Positions 9,868 to 19,466 are shown, counted from the first letter of the stretch. The stretch: DNA of 64,000 nucleotides from QHWT01 sp963755695 (GCA_963755695.1 CAVWLB010000001.1:434001-498000); one strand, 5' to 3'. The notes: generated by a model not told the origin, from the sequence alone. A program made the numbers and translations.

Positions 9868-10782
9868 ATGGACCGGCGCGCCTTTCTGAAAGCGACGCTC
9901 GCGGCAGGGCTCTCACCACGCTTCTCGCCTGCCGCACAATCACAGGACCGCATGTTCGTCTCGCTCAATTCGTCACTGACGCGGCGGATGGAGTGGCCCG
10001 AATTCGCGCGGCTGGCCGCGACTACCGGATACGGCGGCGTGGACGTCGACCTTGGTGCCGCGAGCGTGCAGGGCGGACCTGCCACGCGAATGCTCCTCAA
10101 TTCCCTGAAGATCAAGCCCGGGTCCATCGGCCTGCCGGTGGCCTTCGCCGGTGACGATGCGGCCTACCAATCGGGACTGGCGAAGCTCGAAAGTCTGGCA
10201 ACGTTTGCCGCGGTCATCGGCTGCCCGCGGATGGTTGCGGTGCTGCCACCGGCGAGCGCGACACCGAAGGCTGAATTTCGCGCGCTCCTGAAGTCACGAC
10301 TGACCGCGATCGCGAAGATCCTGGAGTCGAAGACTGTGCGGCTCGGGCTCGAGTTCCTCGGCCCGCTGCACTTTCGTGCGCGTCAGCCCCACGAGTTCAT
10401 CTGGCGGATGCCGGAGGCGCTCGAGTTCAGCACCGAATGCGGACCCAACGTCGGCCTGCTGCTCGACGCGTGGCACTGGCATCACGCCGGCGCCACCGCT
10501 TCAGACATCGTCGCGGCAGGGAAATCGCGCATCGTCCACATCCATGTGTCTGACGCGAAGGCGCAGCCTGCCGAGGAGGTTCGCGACAATCAACGGCTGA
10601 TGCCGGGTGAAGGGGTAATCGATCTGGTCGGGTTTTTCCAGGCGCTGAAGAAGATCGATTACACCGATGGGGTGAGCCCGGAACCGCTCGGCCGCGTCCC
10701 GGCGGACATGACGCCCGAAGAAGGCGCACGCCTGGGGCTGACGACCACGCTGAGCGTCATGAAGAAAGCCGGCGTGATCTGA
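9868..10782 (+). CDS. Sugar phosphate isomerase/epimerase-like TIM-barrel protein, exported
   Basis: 304 residues. The N-terminus has an R-R-A-F-L-K Tat-type motif followed by a short hydrophobic stretch and an Ala-rich cleavage region, so periplasmic export of a folded, probably metal-loaded enzyme is likely. The body matches the xylose-isomerase-like TIM-barrel superfamily: alternating strand/helix pattern, a conserved Glu in GLEFLGP, DAWHWHHAG in mid-protein, HIHVSDA, and a late Glu in GVSPEPLG. Members isomerise or epimerise sugars or cyclitols; the substrate is not evident. It lies 56 bp upstream of the fucosidase on the same strand, which suggests carbohydrate use. Confidence 0.75.
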   Translation: MDRRAFLKATLAAGLSPRFSPAAQSQDRMFVSLNSSLTRRMEWPEFARLAATTGYGGVDVDLGAASVQGGPATRMLLNSLKIKPGSIGLPVAFAGDDAAYQSGLAKLESLATFAAVIGCPRMVAVLPPASATPKAEFRALLKSRLTAIAKILESKTVRLGLEFLGPLHFRARQPHEFIWRMPEALEFSTECGPNVGLLLDAWHWHHAGATASDIVAAGKSRIVHIHVSDAKAQPAEEVRDNQRLMPGEGVIDLVGFFQALKKIDYTDGVSPEPLGRVPADMTPEEGARLGLTTTLSVMKKAGVI

Positions 10783-10837
10783 AAATGCAATTCAACCGTA
10801 GCCCAGCCGTTCGCGGCTGCAACAGCGAGGAATTCCG

Positions 10838-12268
10838 ATGAAGCGATTGTCGCTCATGCTGGTCATGGCAGGAGTTCTCGGTGGAGACTTCCACCTGAGG
10901 GCGGACGCGGCGAGCGGCGCTGGCAGAAGGAGGTTGGACGCTGTGAATGGCGCCCGAGCCGTTCAGGAGACGCCCAGCCAGCGCGATGCGCGCATGGCAT
11001 GGTGGCGTGACGCGCGGTTCGGCATGTTCATTCACTGGGGACTCTACGCCGTGCCGGCGGGCGAGTACCAAGGCAAGCGATCGAAGGAAATCGGTGAGTG
11101 GATCATGTCGTGGGCCAACATCCCGCGCGCGCAGTACGAGCAGTTCGCGCCGAAATTCGACCCGGAGAAGTTCAATGCCGCCGAGTGGGTGCGCACCGCG
11201 AAGGACGCCGGGATGAAATACCTGGTCATCACCTCGAAGCATCATGATGGTTTCTCGATGTTCGACAGCGCGGTCACCAACTACGACATCGTCGACGCGA
11301 CGCCGTTCAAGAAAGATCCGATGCGTGCGCTGGCGGACGAATGCAAGCGTCAGGGACTGAAGTTCGCTTTCTACTACTCGATCATGGACTGGCATCACCC
11401 GTCGCAGTACGTCGACGCACCGGGCAAGGATCCCACGGCGGGTAACGGCCAGACCAAGATGCGCGAAGGACGCAAACAGGAATACGTCGAGTACATGAAG
11501 GCCCAGCTCAAAGAACTGGTGACGAAGTACGACCCGGCTGTGCTCTGGTTCGACGGCGAATGGGTCGACTGGTGGACGGAAGAAGACGGCCAGGATCTCT
11601 ACAAGTACGTTCGCAGCCTGAAGCCGGACATTCTCATCAACAACCGGGTGGGCAAGGGTCGGAAGGGGATGGAGGGACTCAACAAGACCGATCGCGCGTA
11701 TGCCGGTGATTTCGGCACACCGGAGCAGCAAATCCCTGTTTCCGGGCTTTCCGGCGTCGACTGGGAGAGCTGCATGACCATGAACGACACGTGGGGGTTC
11801 AAGTCATACGACGAGAACTGGAAGTCGTCTGAGCGTCTGATTCGCAACCTCGTCGACATCGTGTCGAAAGGCGGCAACTACCTGCTGAACGTCGGGCCGA
11901 CACCGGAGGGCACGATTCCGGCTGCCAGCGTCGAGCGGCTCGCGGCGATGGGACAATGGATGAAAGTCAACGGCGAATCGATCTACGGCACCACGGCGAG
12001 TCCCTTCACGACGCAGCTCACCTGGGGACGGGCCACCCGGAAGGGAGACACGCTCTACCTGCACGTGTTCGACTGGCCGGCTGACGGCATCCTGAAGGCT
12101 CCGTCGATGGGCGGCGCGAAGCCTGCGAGTGCGTCACTCCTTGGAGGCGACGCCGGTCTGAAGATTGAGAACGCCGCGGATGGTTTTACGATCAAGCTGC
12201 CGACCACCCCGGTCAACTCAATCGCCTCGGTCGTCAAGGTGCAGATGTCGTACACGGCCCCTAGCACG
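10838..12268 (+). CDS. Alpha-L-fucosidase, GH29
   Basis: Begins with a signal peptide; a GAGG precedes the ATG. The catalytic domain follows, with the family start WWRDARFGMFIHWGLYAVPA, TSKHHDGFSMF, the nucleophile region LWFDGEW, and LLNVGPTPEG near the end. A C-terminal beta domain finishes the enzyme. GH29 enzymes release alpha-L-fucose from glycans by a retaining mechanism. In this sequence the frame has no stop: it runs straight into the threonine-dehydratase-like region to form one 799-codon ORF. One more C in the CCCC run at 12258-12261 would create a TAG at about 12262, five bases before the next ATG. The fusion is therefore doubtful, and the end given here is my estimate. Confidence 0.88.
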
Positions 12269-13237
12269 ATGATCAAAGAGCTCGAAGCGGCTGCAGATAT
12301 CGTCTACCGCGCGATGACCCCAACGCCGCAGCAGCGGTGGCCGCTGCTCGACGAGCGCTGCGGCGCAGCCGTCTGGGTGAAGCACGAGAACCACACGCCG
12401 GTCGGCGCGTTCAAGGTGCGCGGCGGGCTCGTCTATCTCAACGATCTCCGGCAGCGCGAAGCCGATGTCGCTGGGGTCATTGCAGCCACGCGCGGGAATC
12501 ACGGACAGTCGATCGCCTTTGCGGCGGCGCGCCACGGCTTTCACGCCACCGTCGTCGTGCCGCACGGCAACAGCATCGGGAAGAACAAGGCCATGCGCGC
12601 GCTTGGCGCCGAGCTCATCGAAGAGGGGCACGACTTCCAGGCGTCGCTGGAGGCCGCAGAACGGCTGGCCGGATCCAATGGCTGGCATATGGTGCCCTCG
12701 TTTCATCCGCTACTCGTCCGCGGCGTTGCCACCTACTCGCTCGAACTCTTTCGGGCGGCGCCAGACCTCGATACCTTGTATGTTCCGATCGGTCTCGGAT
12801 CGGGAATCTGCGGAGCGATCGCGGCGAGAGATGCCCTCGACCGCCGCACGAAAATCGTTGGTGTCGTCGCTGCCGCCGCCCCTGCGTACGCCAGGTCGCT
12901 CGCACTCGGACGACTGGTCTCGCACGACGCGACGACAAGGATCGCGGACGGGATGGCCTGTCGCACGCCGGTGATGGAGGCGCTCGACCTCATTCGCGCG
13001 GGCGTCGAACGCGTCGTAGAGGTGACCGACGCTCAGATCGAAGACGCCATGCGCGCCATCTACGACGACACCCACAACGTGGCGGAAGGCGCAGCGGCCT
13101 CCGGACTCGCAGCGCTCCTGAGGGAGCGCGCCCGTGTACGCGGACGATCCGTTGGAATCGTCCTTACCGGCGCCAACGTGGACGCCGATCTCTTCACTCG
13201 GGCCCTGACCGGATCTGTGGCACGATCGTCCGCGTAA
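12269..13237 (+). CDS. Threonine dehydratase-like PLP enzyme
   Basis: From the ATG at 12269 the product is about 322 residues, normal for a single-domain threonine/serine dehydratase of the fold-type II PLP family. The PLP-binding lysine lies in GAFKVRGGL, RGNHGQS supplies the substrate loop, and GLGSGICG is the phosphate-cradling glycine loop. There is no C-terminal ACT domain, so it resembles the catabolic, non-isoleucine-feedback type. The expected reaction is deamination of threonine or serine to the 2-keto acid plus ammonia. It is in frame with the upstream fucosidase; see that entry for why I treat them as separate genes. The next gene starts 5 bp after its stop. Confidence 0.82.
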   Translation: MIKELEAAADIVYRAMTPTPQQRWPLLDERCGAAVWVKHENHTPVGAFKVRGGLVYLNDLRQREADVAGVIAATRGNHGQSIAFAAARHGFHATVVVPHGNSIGKNKAMRALGAELIEEGHDFQASLEAAERLAGSNGWHMVPSFHPLLVRGVATYSLELFRAAPDLDTLYVPIGLGSGICGAIAARDALDRRTKIVGVVAAAAPAYARSLALGRLVSHDATTRIADGMACRTPVMEALDLIRAGVERVVEVTDAQIEDAMRAIYDDTHNVAEGAAASGLAALLRERARVRGRSVGIVLTGANVDADLFTRALTGSVARSSA

Positions 13238-13242
13238 CGCGG

Positions 13243-14823
13243 GTGCGGCGCAAACTTCTGCTTGGGCTTATTGTCGGGCTGGCCGTTATTGCGGCCGGCG
13301 TCTATTTCTTCGCGAACCGCGTACTCGGATCGGATCTCGTCCGCTCCACGCTCGAGCAGCAGCTCTCGACCCGTTTCGGCCAGCCGGTCCACATCCGCTC
13401 GGTCGCTGCGTCCTTGTTCCCTCGCGTGGCCGTCAATCTCCGCGGCGTGACGGTTGGGGAATCCGCGGCCGTACAGCTGGGTGACCTGCGGGTGGTCACC
13501 GGCCTTCGCGGCCTGTTCTCCCGTACGATCGAGGACGCGGAGGTCGTTGTCTCCCGCAGCCGTCTATCCCTTCCGCTGCCGTTCTCGCTCGTGCCTGCGC
13601 CCGCTCCGAACGCGCCGGCTTCCTCCGGCCCCGGGTTCACTGTCACGTCAATCCGCGTCATTTCCTTCCGCGACATCGATGTGGCCGCGGGGAATCAGGC
13701 CGTGCGGATCAATCTCGACGCTTCCGTCGACGGCGATCGGCTCGACATCACACGATTGACGATGAACGGCAAGAGGACGAAAGTCGAAGCGCACGGCGCG
13801 CTGACCAGCGTCGCCTCACTCCAGGGGACCGTGGAGGCGAAAGCGGAGCCGCTCGATCTCGACGAAACCATCGCCATCGTCTCGGCGTTTACCGCCCCGG
13901 CAGGGCTGACGCCTGCGCGTGGTTCGGCGCGACCAAGAGGTCAGGTGTCGAGGCCCACTCAGCCACTCCCGCAGGATCCGAAGACGCGATCGAGCGAGAC
14001 GATCCCGATGCACATCGTCGCGAAGATTGCTGCGCCGAGCGGTCAGTTTGGAGCCTATGCCTTTCGTGATTTCTCCTCGTCGATCGATCTGATTCCCGGA
14101 CGTGTGTCGCTCTCGCCGGTGTCGGTGAGGACCTTCGACGGCAAATTTCAGGGTCGGGTGGACGTTGACACGTCCGGCGCGGTGCCGCGGATGCGATTGA
14201 ACGGGCGCGTCGAGGGGTTGAACGTGGCCGATGCCATGAAGGCAAGCGGGTCGCCGGGTGGGATCACGGGAAAGCTTGCCGGCGCCGTCAACCTCACGGC
14301 TGATGGCGCCGATGCTGCGCGGGTCATGCGCAGCGCGCGCGGAACGATTGACGCCGCGGTTACCGATGGCAGCATTCCGCACCTGGACATGGTGCGGACG
14401 ATCGTGCTCGCATTCGGAAGGCCCTCCGGGGCGCCCCCGCAAGGATCGGGTTCAGCATTCTCCCGCCTTGCCGGCGCCTTCGCGCTCGCCAACGAGACCT
14501 TGACGTCCGACAACCTGTCGCTCGCCTCGCGCGATTTCGACATGCACGGCCGCGGCGTGCTGAACCTGGCGAGCAGCGGCGTGGACGCGCGCGCCGACGT
14601 GGCATTGTCGCCGGAGCTGACGGCGCAGGCGGGGACGGACCTTCGCCGCTACGCACAGGAGGACGGTCGGGTCATCGTGCCGGCCACCGTCGGGGGCACG
14701 CTGTCGAGCCCGCACGTATCGGTCGATGTCGCCGCTGCGATGCAGCGCGCGCTGGGCAACGAACTGAAGCGCCGAACCCGCACGCTCCTCGAAGGTCTGT
14801 TCAAGAAGAAGGGCGGAGGCTGA
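13243..14823 (+). CDS. AsmA-like inner-membrane-anchored protein
   Basis: About 526 residues from a GTG at 13243, five bases after the upstream stop; a much longer open frame upstream only shadows the dehydratase. One N-terminal transmembrane helix (LLLGLIVGLAVIAAGVYFF) follows a basic R-R-K start. A large periplasmic beta-rich region comes next, with AsmA-type features: early IRSVAASLFPRVAVNLRGV, repeated strand patterns, a late LAGAVNLTADGAD...ARGTIDAAV block, and a basic C-terminus with KKKGG. Family members belong to the bridge-like group that moves phospholipids or supports outer-membrane assembly. The exact role here is unknown, and its pairing with metabolic genes may be coincidental. 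Confidence 0.75.
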   Translation: MRRKLLLGLIVGLAVIAAGVYFFANRVLGSDLVRSTLEQQLSTRFGQPVHIRSVAASLFPRVAVNLRGVTVGESAAVQLGDLRVVTGLRGLFSRTIEDAEVVVSRSRLSLPLPFSLVPAPAPNAPASSGPGFTVTSIRVISFRDIDVAAGNQAVRINLDASVDGDRLDITRLTMNGKRTKVEAHGALTSVASLQGTVEAKAEPLDLDETIAIVSAFTAPAGLTPARGSARPRGQVSRPTQPLPQDPKTRSSETIPMHIVAKIAAPSGQFGAYAFRDFSSSIDLIPGRVSLSPVSVRTFDGKFQGRVDVDTSGAVPRMRLNGRVEGLNVADAMKASGSPGGITGKLAGAVNLTADGADAARVMRSARGTIDAAVTDGSIPHLDMVRTIVLAFGRPSGAPPQGSGSAFSRLAGAFALANETLTSDNLSLASRDFDMHGRGVLNLASSGVDARADVALSPELTAQAGTDLRRYAQEDGRVIVPATVGGTLSSPHVSVDVAAAMQRALGNELKRRTRTLLEGLFKKKGGG

Positions 14824-14828
14824 CGCTC

Positions 14829-15077
14829 CTACCGGCACCCCAGCGCGCTCGAGGCCACGCGACGTACGATGCTGACGATGTCGTCGAGGGAGCTGGTGGC
14901 GAGCCGCATCCCTGACAGATGAAACCGCGGAGCGAGGTCGGTGCCGGCAATCCGGAAGGCCATCTCGATGCTCCGGTCCGGAAACCGCGTGACCCGCGTT
15001 CCGTCGAGCACCAGCGTCTGGTTGCACGCTATCAGTGAGAGGCCGTTTGCGAGGGGCACCAGCTGTTCGATGGTCAT
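14829..15077 (-). CDS. Small hypothetical protein (82 aa)
   Basis: A short ORF with a good ribosome site (AGGAGGCG, 4-5 nt before the ATG), which is the main evidence that it is real. The sequence is mixed alpha/beta with no signal or transmembrane segment; it has a central LVLDGTRVTRFPDRS strand-turn and ends in SSALGCR. Two cysteines are present, one in the middle and one near the C-terminus. I do not recognise a family. It lies convergent to the AsmA-like gene, with 5 bp between the stops, and appears to be transcribed alone. Confidence 0.5.
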   Translation of the reverse strand: MTIEQLVPLANGLSLIACNQTLVLDGTRVTRFPDRSIEMAFRIAGTDLAPRFHLSGMRLATSSLDDIVSIVRRVASSALGCR

Positions 15078-15156
15078 GAGACGCCTCCTGTCCAGAGCAG
15101 CGTAATCACAGCAAATTCAGCGCCATCATTTGCCTGCAGGGGGAAGCACCATATCG

Positions 15157-16060
15157 TCAGACCTGCAACGACAAATGTGCGAGTTCGAACAACACGGTCG
15201 CGAGGGCGGCATAGTCGTCGTCGCCCCGGCCGGACGCTACGAGAGCTGTGACGAGTTGGTGCACTGCCGCAGAGACTGGCGCCGGGGTTTCGTGCTCCGC
15301 CAGCGTCTGGCTGGCAATCCGGAGGTCTTTTGCATAGAGACGCGCGCGGAACCCAGGCTTGTAGTTGTTCTTCAACATCCGGTCGCCGTGCACCTCGAGT
15401 ACCCGGCTGGCGGCGAATCCGCCGAGCAGCGCGTCGCGTACACGCGCGACATCCACGTCCGCCTTGCGCGCCAGCGCAAACGCCTCGCTGACCGCCGCGA
15501 GGGTTCCGCCAATCACCATCTGATTGCAGACCTTGCAGATCTGACCCGCGCCTGAATCGCCAATCCTGACCACGCGTTCGGGATTGCCCATCGCGTCGAG
15601 AAGCGGTCTGACCTCCGCAAAGGCGTCCTCGTCACCGCCAACCATAATCGACAGTGACGCGTTGACGGCGCCGATCTCACCGCCGCTGACGGGTGCATCC
15701 AGCATCCGCGCCCCACGCGTCTCCGCTGCCTCCGCCAGGCGACGGGCCGTTGCCGGCGCGATGCTGCTCATGTCGAATCAGGATGCTCCCGGGTTGCAGT
15801 CCGCTGAAGACCCCGTCGGGCCCTTCGAGCACGTGTTCGACGTCCGGGGAGTCGGGAAGCATGGTGATGATGCGGCGTGCGCGGCGCGCGACATCAGCCG
15901 GTGAAGCTGCCCGCTCCGCTCCGGCCGCGACCAGCTCGTCGACCGAGGCGCGACTCCGATTATGGACAACGAGGGGGGAACCCTTTGCCAGGACGTTCCT
16001 TGCCATGGGTTTGCCCATGACGCCCAGGCCGATGAAGCCGACGGACTCCTGCATGCGCAT
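15157..16060 (-). CDS. 3-hydroxyisobutyrate/tartronate-semialdehyde dehydrogenase family enzyme (one frameshift)
   Basis: Two frames join at about 15775 (one extra base) into a ~300-residue beta-hydroxyacid dehydrogenase. The N-terminus has the GFIGLGVMGKPMA dinucleotide-binding loop. The substrate-site motif DAPVSGGEIGA and the catalytic lysine region GQICKVCNQ follow, and the C-terminal domain is all-helical with YAKDLR. Family members oxidise 3-hydroxyisobutyrate or reduce 2-hydroxy-3-oxopropionate with NAD(P)(H); sequence alone does not choose. ATGs at 16060 and 16054 are both possible. A TATACT box at 16067-16062 lies so close that the message may be leaderless. Confidence 0.82.
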
Positions 16061-16122
16061 CAGTATATGGATACAATGGCGGTTCAGCTGTAGTGCGCCT
16101 TGCCGCCAAATCCGAGGGCGTT

Positions 16123-16530
16123 GGGTCCCCGCCCGGCGACCGAGCCGGAGTGTGAGGCGGAGCGCGTGCAAGGCGCGCACGGCACGCCTGCGAGGGAGCC
16201 GCGCGGGCGTAGGGGTCCCCGCAAGCGACCGAGCCATGGTGTGGGGCGGAGCGCGTGCAAGGCGCGCACGGCGCGCCTGCGAGGGAGCGGCGCGGGGCGT
16301 AGGGGTCCCCGCAAGCGACCGAGCCATGGTGTGGGGCGGAGCGCGTGCAAGGCGCGCACGGCGCGCCTGCGAGGGAGCGGCGCGGGGCGTAGGGGTCCCC
16401 GCAAGCGACCGAGCCTTGGTGTGGGGGCGGAGCGCGTGCAAGGCGCGCACGGCGCGCCTGCGAGGGAGCGGCGCGGGGCGTAGGGGTCCCCGCAAGCGAC
16501 CGAGCCGGGGTGTGGGGCGGAGCCCCACGT
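16123..16530. repeat. 90-bp GC-rich tandem repeat, four and a half copies
   Basis: The block GGGTCCCC recurs at 16123, 16213, 16303, 16393 and 16484, giving a 90-bp period (the last step is 91). Units 2-4 are nearly identical to each other; unit 1 has diverged at several positions, and unit 5 is cut short at a 7-bp perfect hairpin (GTGGGGC, loop GGA, GCCCCAC at 16512-16528). Each unit contains the self-complementary GGGGTCCCC and a GGCGCGC...GCGCGCC palindrome. It lies between divergent genes, just upstream of the ribosome site of the metallo-beta-lactamase-fold gene. Open frames cross it on both strands because 90 is a multiple of 3; I do not regard these as genes. Confidence 0.9.
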
Positions 16531-16545
16531 AAATAAGGAGTGATG

Positions 16546-17541
16546 ATGCCGACGAGCCGATCTGACGAGTTCTCCCGCCGATCTTTCCTCCGAAGTACCG
16601 CGACGTTCGGAGCCGCCGCACTGGTCGCACCCTTTGTGCCTTCGACTCTGGCAGGAATCGAGGCCATGGCCGCGATGCAACAGGCAGCTGCAACGCAAAA
16701 GGATCCGCTGGCGGCCATGCGGGCCCAGATGGGGAGCGCGCCGATCCAGTCGACGCCGCTTGGCAGCGGTCTGGTCATGCTCTCCGGGCCCGGCGGCAAC
16801 GTCGTCGTGCTGCACGGCTCTGAAGGAAAGATTGTCGTGGATTCCTTCCTGCAGCCTGCGTGGCAAAGCTTGAAGTCCACGCTGGACAAGCTTCCTGGCG
16901 GCACGATCAAGACATTGATCGATACGCACTGGCATTTCGATCACACGGACAACAACGCCAACTTTCACCAGGCCGGGGCAACCATCATCGCGCACGACAA
17001 CACGAAGAAGCGAATGACCGAGTCGCACGATCTGCTCGGGATGCATTTCGCTCCATCGCCCGCCGCGGCGCTGCCGACCGAAACGTTCTCCGACAGGCAG
17101 CTGCTGCGCGCCAACGCGGAAGAGATTGCCATGTTTTACGTTCCTCCCGCTCATACAGACGGCGACGTCGTCGTGCAGTTCCGCAACGCGAACGTCGTCC
17201 ACATGGGAGACGTGTTTTTCAACGGATCTTATCCATTCATCGATGCAAGCACCGGCGGGAACATCAATGGCATGGTCAACGGGGCTGAGCGCGCGCTGAA
17301 GATCATCAACTCGCGCACGAAGGTCGTCCCCGGACACGGGCCGCTCGGCGATCGCGCCGCGCTCGATCGCTACCGCACGATGTTGAGCACCGTCAGGGAT
17401 ACGGTGGGGAGGCTGAAGGGCTCAGGGCAATCGCTCGAGCAAGTGCAGGCCGCTAAGCCTACGGCGGACTTCGACGAGACGTGGGGCAAAGGGCGGATCA
17501 CCCCGAAGGACTTCATCGCCCTCGTCTACAACACCTTGTAG
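16546..17541 (+). CDS. MBL-fold metallo-hydrolase with Tat signal
   Basis: About 331 residues. The N-terminus has a Tat-type S-R-R-S-F-L-R motif and a hydrophobic Ala-rich stretch, so export in folded form is expected. The metallo-beta-lactamase fold shows THWHFDHTDN (HxHxDH), AHTDGD (third His region), HMGDVFF (bridging Asp) and PGHGPLGD (last His), all intact for two zinc ions. Closest in style to the exported subclass-B-like hydrolases (quinoprotein-relay/SoxH type); the substrate is unknown. AAGGAG lies 5 nt before the ATG at 16546; another ATG is 3 nt upstream. Immediately upstream is the 90-bp tandem repeat. Confidence 0.85.
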   Translation: MPTSRSDEFSRRSFLRSTATFGAAALVAPFVPSTLAGIEAMAAMQQAAATQKDPLAAMRAQMGSAPIQSTPLGSGLVMLSGPGGNVVVLHGSEGKIVVDSFLQPAWQSLKSTLDKLPGGTIKTLIDTHWHFDHTDNNANFHQAGATIIAHDNTKKRMTESHDLLGMHFAPSPAAALPTETFSDRQLLRANAEEIAMFYVPPAHTDGDVVVQFRNANVVHMGDVFFNGSYPFIDASTGGNINGMVNGAERALKIINSRTKVVPGHGPLGDRAALDRYRTMLSTVRDTVGRLKGSGQSLEQVQAAKPTADFDETWGKGRITPKDFIALVYNTL

Positions 17542-17696
17542 CGCCAGCCACGGCGACCAGTCGTCACGTTCCGCCTGATCCCTGCTCACAACAGCCGTCG
17601 TCCATTGGGCGGCGGCTGCGGATTGGCAATGTCAATCGCTGCAGTACCAGCGTCTGGAGAGCAGGTTGGTCGACGGCTCGACAGGCTGTACCCTGG

Positions 17697-18485
17697 CTAG
17701 AAGCCAATCAGCGCGAAGAGTCCTGCGCCAGCAATGCCACCCACGATTGGCGCGATTACTGGAATCCAGCCGTACTGCCAGTCGGAGGAGCCTTTGCCGG
17801 CAATCGGCAGCACGGCGTGCGCGAGGCGTGGTCCGAGATCGCGTGCGGGGTTGATGGCGTAGCCGGTGGGACCGCCCAGCGACAGGCCGATGCCGAGCAC
17901 CAGCACGCCCACGAGGAATGGTTGCAGGCCGCGGCTGAACACGTACGACAGGTTCAATTCGCCAGGACGCGCGAGCTCCTGCGCGTTAGCGGCGATCGCC
18001 AGGATCCCGAACAACAGCACGGCCGTGCCGATCACCTCGGTGATGAAGTTTGGCCCCGGCCGCAGGATCGCCGGCCCAGTCGAGAAGACACCGAGCTTTG
18101 CGGCGGGATCGGCGGTTCGTTCCCAATGCGGTAGGTAGGTGAGCCACACGAGCACCGCTCCTGCGAAGGCGCCAACCATCTGCGCGGCAATGTAGCCGGG
18201 CACCTGCGCCCACGAAAAGCTTCCAATCGTCGCAAGCGCGATGGTGACGGCCGGGTTCAGATGTGCTCCGCTGATGCGGCCGACAGCGTAGACCGCGACG
18301 GCGACTGCGACGCCCCATCCAGTGGTAATGACGATCCATCCGGACTGTTCACCCTTTGATTTGGTCAGCAGGACGTTGGCGACGACACCGTCTCCGAGCA
18401 GCACGAGCATCATCGTTCCGATGGCTTCAGCGATGTAGACTTTTGGCACGCCGCAGAGCCTATCTGCGACGATCGACAAAGGCAA
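17697..18485 (-). CDS. glpF: MIP-family glycerol facilitator / aquaporin
   Basis: 262 residues with six hydrophobic helices and two half-helices bearing the NPA signatures: SGAHLNPAVT and GYAINPARDLGPR. The Asp directly after the second NPAR is the mark of glycerol-conducting GlpF types rather than water-only aquaporins. It should let glycerol and small polyols cross the inner membrane. No glycerol kinase lies nearby, so its metabolic partner is elsewhere. The start at 18485 leaves a short cytoplasmic lead before VYIAEAIGTM; a slightly later start is possible. Confidence 0.88.
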   Translation of the reverse strand: MPLSIVADRLCGVPKVYIAEAIGTMMLVLLGDGVVANVLLTKSKGEQSGWIVITTGWGVAVAVAVYAVGRISGAHLNPAVTIALATIGSFSWAQVPGYIAAQMVGAFAGAVLVWLTYLPHWERTADPAAKLGVFSTGPAILRPGPNFITEVIGTAVLLFGILAIAANAQELARPGELNLSYVFSRGLQPFLVGVLVLGIGLSLGGPTGYAINPARDLGPRLAHAVLPIAGKGSSDWQYGWIPVIAPIVGGIAGAGLFALIGF

Positions 18486-18578
18486 GGGAATGAACCTGGT
18501 GATCGTGGTCGGCTTCGGTCCGCCCGGATCGCACGGGCATCAAGGCCGCGAGATTCGTCGAGGGCTTTCGAAGCCGCT

Positions 18579-19466
18579 TCACCGACCACGCACGATCATG
18601 CACCGGTCGTGCATGTTGAACGTGACGCTCGCGAAAAGGTGGAGCGGCAGCAGGCCATCCGAATCTGCTCCGTCCCGTTCCACGATGACGGCAGTGGAAC
18701 TCGGAAGCGTCACGTTGCCGACGAGCAGCTTCGGTCCCATCACCGTCAGAGCTCGCGCCCTGCCTGTGACGCTGGTCAGCGAAACATCCCCTCGACCGCT
18801 CATGTGACCGGCATCTCTCACCGAGGCAAAGAGGACGAGCGAGTCCGAGCCGCTGTCCGGGATGAGGCCGAGGGATCGTGAGGCCCCGTCCTCCGTCACG
18901 CGGACCAGATACCGTCCAGCGACGTCGATTAGAGGAAGCGCATCGCGATGCCCACAGGCCGCGACGCCGGATCCGTCCCACGTGAAGCGGCGGTGCCGAT
19001 AGTCGAGTGTATAGTTGAATCGCGACAAGAAGTCCTGTCCGAGGACTCCACCAATCTCCGATCCGATGGTTCGCAGTCTAGCGGCCGGGATGACCGATGC
19101 GAGGAGGAAATCGGCGCTCGCGCCCGCCACCACGACACGCTCCAGTCGTGCGACGTCATGCACCTCCGGACCTGCACTCGACACCACCTCCCCGCGAGCC
19201 ACAACCGGTGCAGCCAGCTGGGCTGCCAGATCGTCAGCGATGATGGTTCGACCGGATCCGGTATCCAGCATGAAAATGAAAGGTCCGGCGCCGCCTATCG
19301 TTACTGGGACAGCGACTCCGCCTCGCTCATCAAAGGTCGGGAGGCGGAGCGCCGACCGATCGGCCCCGCTGACGACGAGCTGAGGGCAAGGGCCAAACCC
19401 GCTGACGAATGAGACAAACGCCGCGAATCCGGGCCACCGCAGATGCATGCCTGCCTCCGCCGTCAA
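18579..19466 (-). CDS. Retropepsin-like aspartyl protease, exported
   Basis: About 295 residues. A hydrophobic N-terminus serves as signal or anchor. The first lobe holds the aspartyl-protease motif FMLDTGSGRTII. A second lobe holds LIPDSGSDSLVLF, where the DSG reproduces the second catalytic aspartate, so a single-chain two-lobe enzyme is likely. GGVLGQDFLSRF between the lobes is typical of the family. The protein probably acts on proteins or peptides in the periplasm. It follows no operon partner and is divergent from the winged-helix regulator 72 bp away. Confidence 0.78.
   Translation of the reverse strand: MTAEAGMHLRWPGFAAFVSFVSGFGPCPQLVVSGADRSALRLPTFDERGGVAVPVTIGGAGPFIFMLDTGSGRTIIADDLAAQLAAPVVARGEVVSSAGPEVHDVARLERVVVAGASADFLLASVIPAARLRTIGSEIGGVLGQDFLSRFNYTLDYRHRRFTWDGSGVAACGHRDALPLIDVAGRYLVRVTEDGASRSLGLIPDSGSDSLVLFASVRDAGHMSGRGDVSLTSVTGRARALTVMGPKLLVGNVTLPSSTAVIVERDGADSDGLLPLHLFASVTFNMHDRCMIVRGR

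Noticed and set aside
12337..13242. Upstream extension of the AsmA-like frame
   Set aside because: The first ~300 codons overlap the dehydratase in another frame and are Arg-rich; the hydrophobic anchor begins right after the GTG at 13243.
16123..16530. Possible CRISPR array
   Set aside because: Units are contiguous 90-bp tandem copies without unique spacers, and no cas gene is in the window.
16084..17337. Long minus-strand frame with 30-residue repeats
   Set aside because: It arises because the 90-bp repeat unit is divisible by 3; it also overlaps the metallo-hydrolase gene antisense. No start signal is seen.
17592..17618. GC-rich stem after the metallo-hydrolase as terminator
   Set aside because: Nine-base arms have a mismatch and no T-run follows; the evidence is too weak to annotate.
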